A stretch of 6,846 bases of DNA, from assembly GCA_003644265.1 (NCBI GenBank), contig QNBX01000208.1, positions 1 through 6,846 on the forward strand. Reading direction: 5' to 3'. Positions 5,559-6,846 of the stretch are shown in pieces; positions within the stretch are counted from its first letter, which is position 1; every line of letters begins with the position of its first letter. Origin of the DNA: Planctomycetota bacterium. Lineage in GTDB: Bacteria > Planctomycetota > B15-G4. A model generated the notes under the pieces. That model had not been told where the DNA came from. It searched no databases and worked only from the letters and a program-made list of their open reading frames with translations. The translations under genes were made by a program, and so were the position numbers.

Positions 5559-6846
5559 TCAGCCGCCGCCCAGGAACGTGATCTCGAAGGGCCGGCGGAT
5601 CTTGCACTGCTTGCCTTGCACCCTGGCCTTCGCGGTCACCATGCCCGTGGCTCGCTCCTCGGTGATGACGTCGAGCGTGACCTTGAACCGGGCTGTGACC
5701 CCTTGCATCGTGAACGTCTTGCTCCCGGTGTAGCGGCGTGGGTCATTCTGGTCACGGTCGAGCGTGACCGAGCCGCTGCTGCCCGACGAGAGACCGCGAG
5801 CGACGAGCCGGTCGCCACCGCGACGGTGCTTGATGCTGCCGACATCGGTCACCGGCTCCATCCCGATCGTGAGGCCATCGCACACGACCCTGCCGGCACC
5901 GTTCCTCGAACGCCAGCGGCCTTCCCTGGGTGTCAGCAGCTCCAGCTCGAACGTGCACACCACCCTGTCATCGACGTCAACGCCGATCGAGGCCGAGGAT
6001 CCTGCCGCGACACTGGGCGTCGTCCCATCGGATTCGGTGCAACTGGACCTCTTGACCTTCCAGGCATCGTCGAAGTCGATCAGCTCGACGGACCATGGTC
6101 CGCTCCGCAGGCTTTCCTCGTCAGACGCGCCGCTCATCGTCGTCGGCGACGCCTTGAGCGCGTTCAGGCCGGTCGGTGTGACGCGGTACTTGAAGCGGCT
6201 CTCCGCGCCGGACGGCTTGGTGATCGTCTTGACCGTGAAACGACCGTTCACCAGCTCGACCGTCCAGATGCAGTTGAAGCTCCCGCCGGTCCCATCGGGG
6301 TCACTGATCGACACCGTGCCGTCCGAGCCCCACGAGACTTGTGCCGGGCTGCGTGCGGGCGGGCCTTGCGGGGCGCCCGGATCGACCGGCAGGACCGGTC
6401 CCGGATACGTCGTTCGCGGCGTCTGACCGATGCCGCCCCCTATGGGCGCCATGCCGGCCGTCACGCTGGTCGCGATGGTCGGTGCCGCCATGGCCGGCGC
6501 TGGCCCACTTGGGCCGCTGCAGCCCCCGCCAGCTGGGCCGACGGGTATGACCGGACTTGGATATGTCGCGAGTCGGCCGCGTCCGATGCCGCTCGACGCG
6601 AGCTGCACACCGACCGCACCGGCCACCCCTGAGCCGGCACAGGAACAACTGGTGCCGACGAGCTCCCAGTCCTGGCCGGGCTTGCTCAGCGAGATCGTGC
6701 GGCTCCGCGCCGGCAGGCTGACGTTGAACCCGGATTCGAGGGCAGCCCGGGGAACGGCCAGCTCGTCGAGTGATGCGTCCGCTCCTACCGGCTTGCGCTC
6801 GTTGGGGGACTTGACGACCAGCGACAACGACAGCTCGGCGATGCAG
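5559..6846 (-). CDS. Large beta-rich, probably extracellular protein with prealbumin-like modules, C-terminal part
   Basis: The frame is open across the right edge, giving the last 428 residues; the N-terminus and any signal peptide are outside the window. Numbering from the first whole codon, residues about 20-75 contain ISLSKPGQDWELVGTSCSC. A Gly/Pro/Ala-rich linker (about 76-170) holds two copies of a repeat ending YPSPVIPVGPAG and YPGPVLPVDPGA. Residues about 217-303 resemble prealbumin-like or Cna-B-like surface modules, with FKYRVTP, WKVKRSSC, and the characteristic end DDRVVCTFELEL. The last 120 residues form another beta-rich module (VVCDGLTIG, then QGKQCKIRRPFEIT). Paired cysteines, Ser/Thr/Gly richness and the lack of enzymatic motifs suggest a secreted or surface protein. 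It ends without a sortase motif or a C-terminal membrane segment. Exact function is unknown. It converges on pepP and is not obviously linked to the other genes. Confidence 0.7.
   Translation of the reverse strand, partial: CIAELSLSLVVKSPNERKPVGADASLDELAVPRAALESGFNVSLPARSRTISLSKPGQDWELVGTSCSCAGSGVAGAVGVQLASSGIGRGRLATYPSPVIPVGPAGGGCSGPSGPAPAMAAPTIATSVTAGMAPIGGGIGQTPRTTYPGPVLPVDPGAPQGPPARSPAQVSWGSDGTVSISDPDGTGGSFNCIWTVELVNGRFTVKTITKPSGAESRFKYRVTPTGLNALKASPTTMSGASDEESLRSGPWSVELIDFDDAWKVKRSSCTESDGTTPSVAAGSSASIGVDVDDRVVCTFELELLTPREGRWRSRNGAGRVVCDGLTIGMEPVTDVGSIKHRRGGDRLVARGLSSGSSGSVTLDRDQNDPRRYTGSKTFTMQGVTARFKVTLDVITEERATGMVTAKARVQGKQCKIRRPFEITFLGGG
6372..6590 (-). repeat. Diverged internal repeat in the secreted protein, two copies
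   Basis: Two 63-nt units, 6528-6590 and 6372-6434, encode related 21-residue segments starting GIG and ending YP(S/G)PV(I/L)PV(G/D)P. They lie 156 nt (52 codons) apart and also share the nucleotide core GGATA(T/C)GTCG on the plus strand. They lie in the proline/glycine linker between beta modules and point to an old in-frame duplication. Confidence 0.6.

Noticed and set aside
5616..6632. 338-codon plus-strand frame (and a 220-codon one at 5764-6426) opposite the secreted protein
   Set aside because: The minus-strand product has paired cysteines and beta-module patterns, whereas these are Arg/Ala/Asp-rich shadows without domains.

Overview
The window is high-GC bacterial DNA, about two thirds G+C by eye, with GTG starts and GC-rich third positions. 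Several genes have a -10-like hexamer ending exactly 6 nt before the start codon, as in leaderless transcripts. This suggests Actinomycetota, or a high-GC Chloroflexota relative, but no ribosomal or other phylogenetic marker is present and the assignment is an inference.

Layout. 1-446 (-) is the N-terminal part of a SorC/DeoR-type sugar-binding transcriptional regulator that runs off the left edge. 532-2160 (-) is a complete ThDP-dependent 2-oxo-acid decarboxylase of the indolepyruvate/phenylpyruvate (IpdC/PpdC) type. 2264-2881 (-) is a small class I SAM-dependent methyltransferase. 2882-3316 is a divergent intergenic region with the methyltransferase promoter, a cluster of five short GC-rich repeats and the vapB operator region. 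3317-3918 (+) is a vapBC toxin-antitoxin pair with a 4-nt overlap. 3978-5426 (+) is a complete Xaa-Pro aminopeptidase (PepP). 5427-5528 (+) is the C-terminal tail of a cupredoxin domain, directly behind the pepP stop and in the same frame, with its copper-binding Cys changed to Gly. 5559-6846 (-) is the C-terminal part of a large, beta-rich, probably secreted protein whose N-terminus lies beyond the right edge.

How the parts relate. The decarboxylase and the regulator are codirectional (gene order: decarboxylase, then regulator) and may form a small aryl/branched 2-oxo-acid utilisation or auxin-type locus. However, the regulator has its own recognisable promoter, so control of the decarboxylase by it is a guess. 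The methyltransferase, vapBC and pepP look like independent units. No new multi-gene system can be supported here. The points most worth a second look are the decayed cupredoxin tail, the repeat cluster at 2995-3181, the two palindromes sitting on -10/start regions, and the internally repetitive secreted protein.
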